A DNA stretch of 6,404 nt. It comes from an uncultured Candidatus Pelagibacter sp. GTDB lineage: Bacteria; Pseudomonadota; Alphaproteobacteria; Pelagibacterales; Pelagibacteraceae. The stretch covers positions 1 to 6,404 of the forward strand of contig CALCPL010000178.1 in NCBI GenBank assembly GCA_937897125.1. Direction: 5' to 3'. Of the stretch, positions 6,385-6,404 are shown one piece after another. Below the pieces are notes generated by a model that was not told the origin of the DNA, ran no database searches, and worked only from the letters and a program-made list of their open reading frames with translations. The position numbers and the translations under genes are program-made. Positions within the stretch are counted from its first letter, which is position 1; every line of letters begins with the position of its first letter.

Positions 6385-6404
6385 TGAATTTCTAATTTCT
6401 TATT

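Overview
The window is AT-rich (about one third G+C by eye), densely coded and has short intergenic gaps. It carries seven protein genes in two convergent blocks. Low G+C, compact operons, a TRAP transporter of the large-subunit-plus-169-aa-small-subunit type, and alcohol/aldehyde oxidation genes suggest a streamlined marine alphaproteobacterium such as a SAR11-like (Pelagibacterales) lineage. That placement is inference, because no rRNA or marker gene is present. The first 25 bases are not biological: they are the end of an Illumina Nextera transposase adapter, so the window starts at the end of an assembled contig or read, probably from a metagenome or single-cell assembly.

Left block (26-3082): an iron-containing (group III) alcohol dehydrogenase on the minus strand is cut off by the adapter and lacks roughly its last quarter. 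It is divergent, across a 71-bp gap, from a plus-strand pair: an NAD(P)-dependent aldehyde dehydrogenase (949-2325) followed one base later by a classical short-chain dehydrogenase/reductase (2327-3082). Together they look like a small alcohol-to-aldehyde-to-acid oxidation module plus one further alcohol/ketone oxidoreductase. The divergent gap holds a near-palindromic operator-like site exactly at its midpoint.

Centre (3083-3129): a perfect 12-bp-stem hairpin lies between the convergent SDR and TRAP solute-binding genes. It is the only GC-rich inverted repeat seen, and it lacks a 3' U-tract on either strand.

Right block (3130-6384, minus strand): in transcription order, a 64-aa single-membrane-segment protein of unknown function, TRAP small membrane subunit (dctQ), TRAP large membrane subunit (dctM, overlapping dctQ by one base), then after 136 bp the TRAP periplasmic solute-binding protein (dctP) with a Tat-type signal. 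The dctP gene has the only good Shine-Dalgarno sequence in the window and a perfect TATAAT box upstream, so it may be expressed separately and more strongly than the membrane subunits. A plausible but unproven reading is that the transporter imports a small organic compound which the dehydrogenases oxidise; the two blocks converge, so they are not one operon. No mobile element, CRISPR array, tRNA or rRNA was seen, and most of the content belongs to well-known families.
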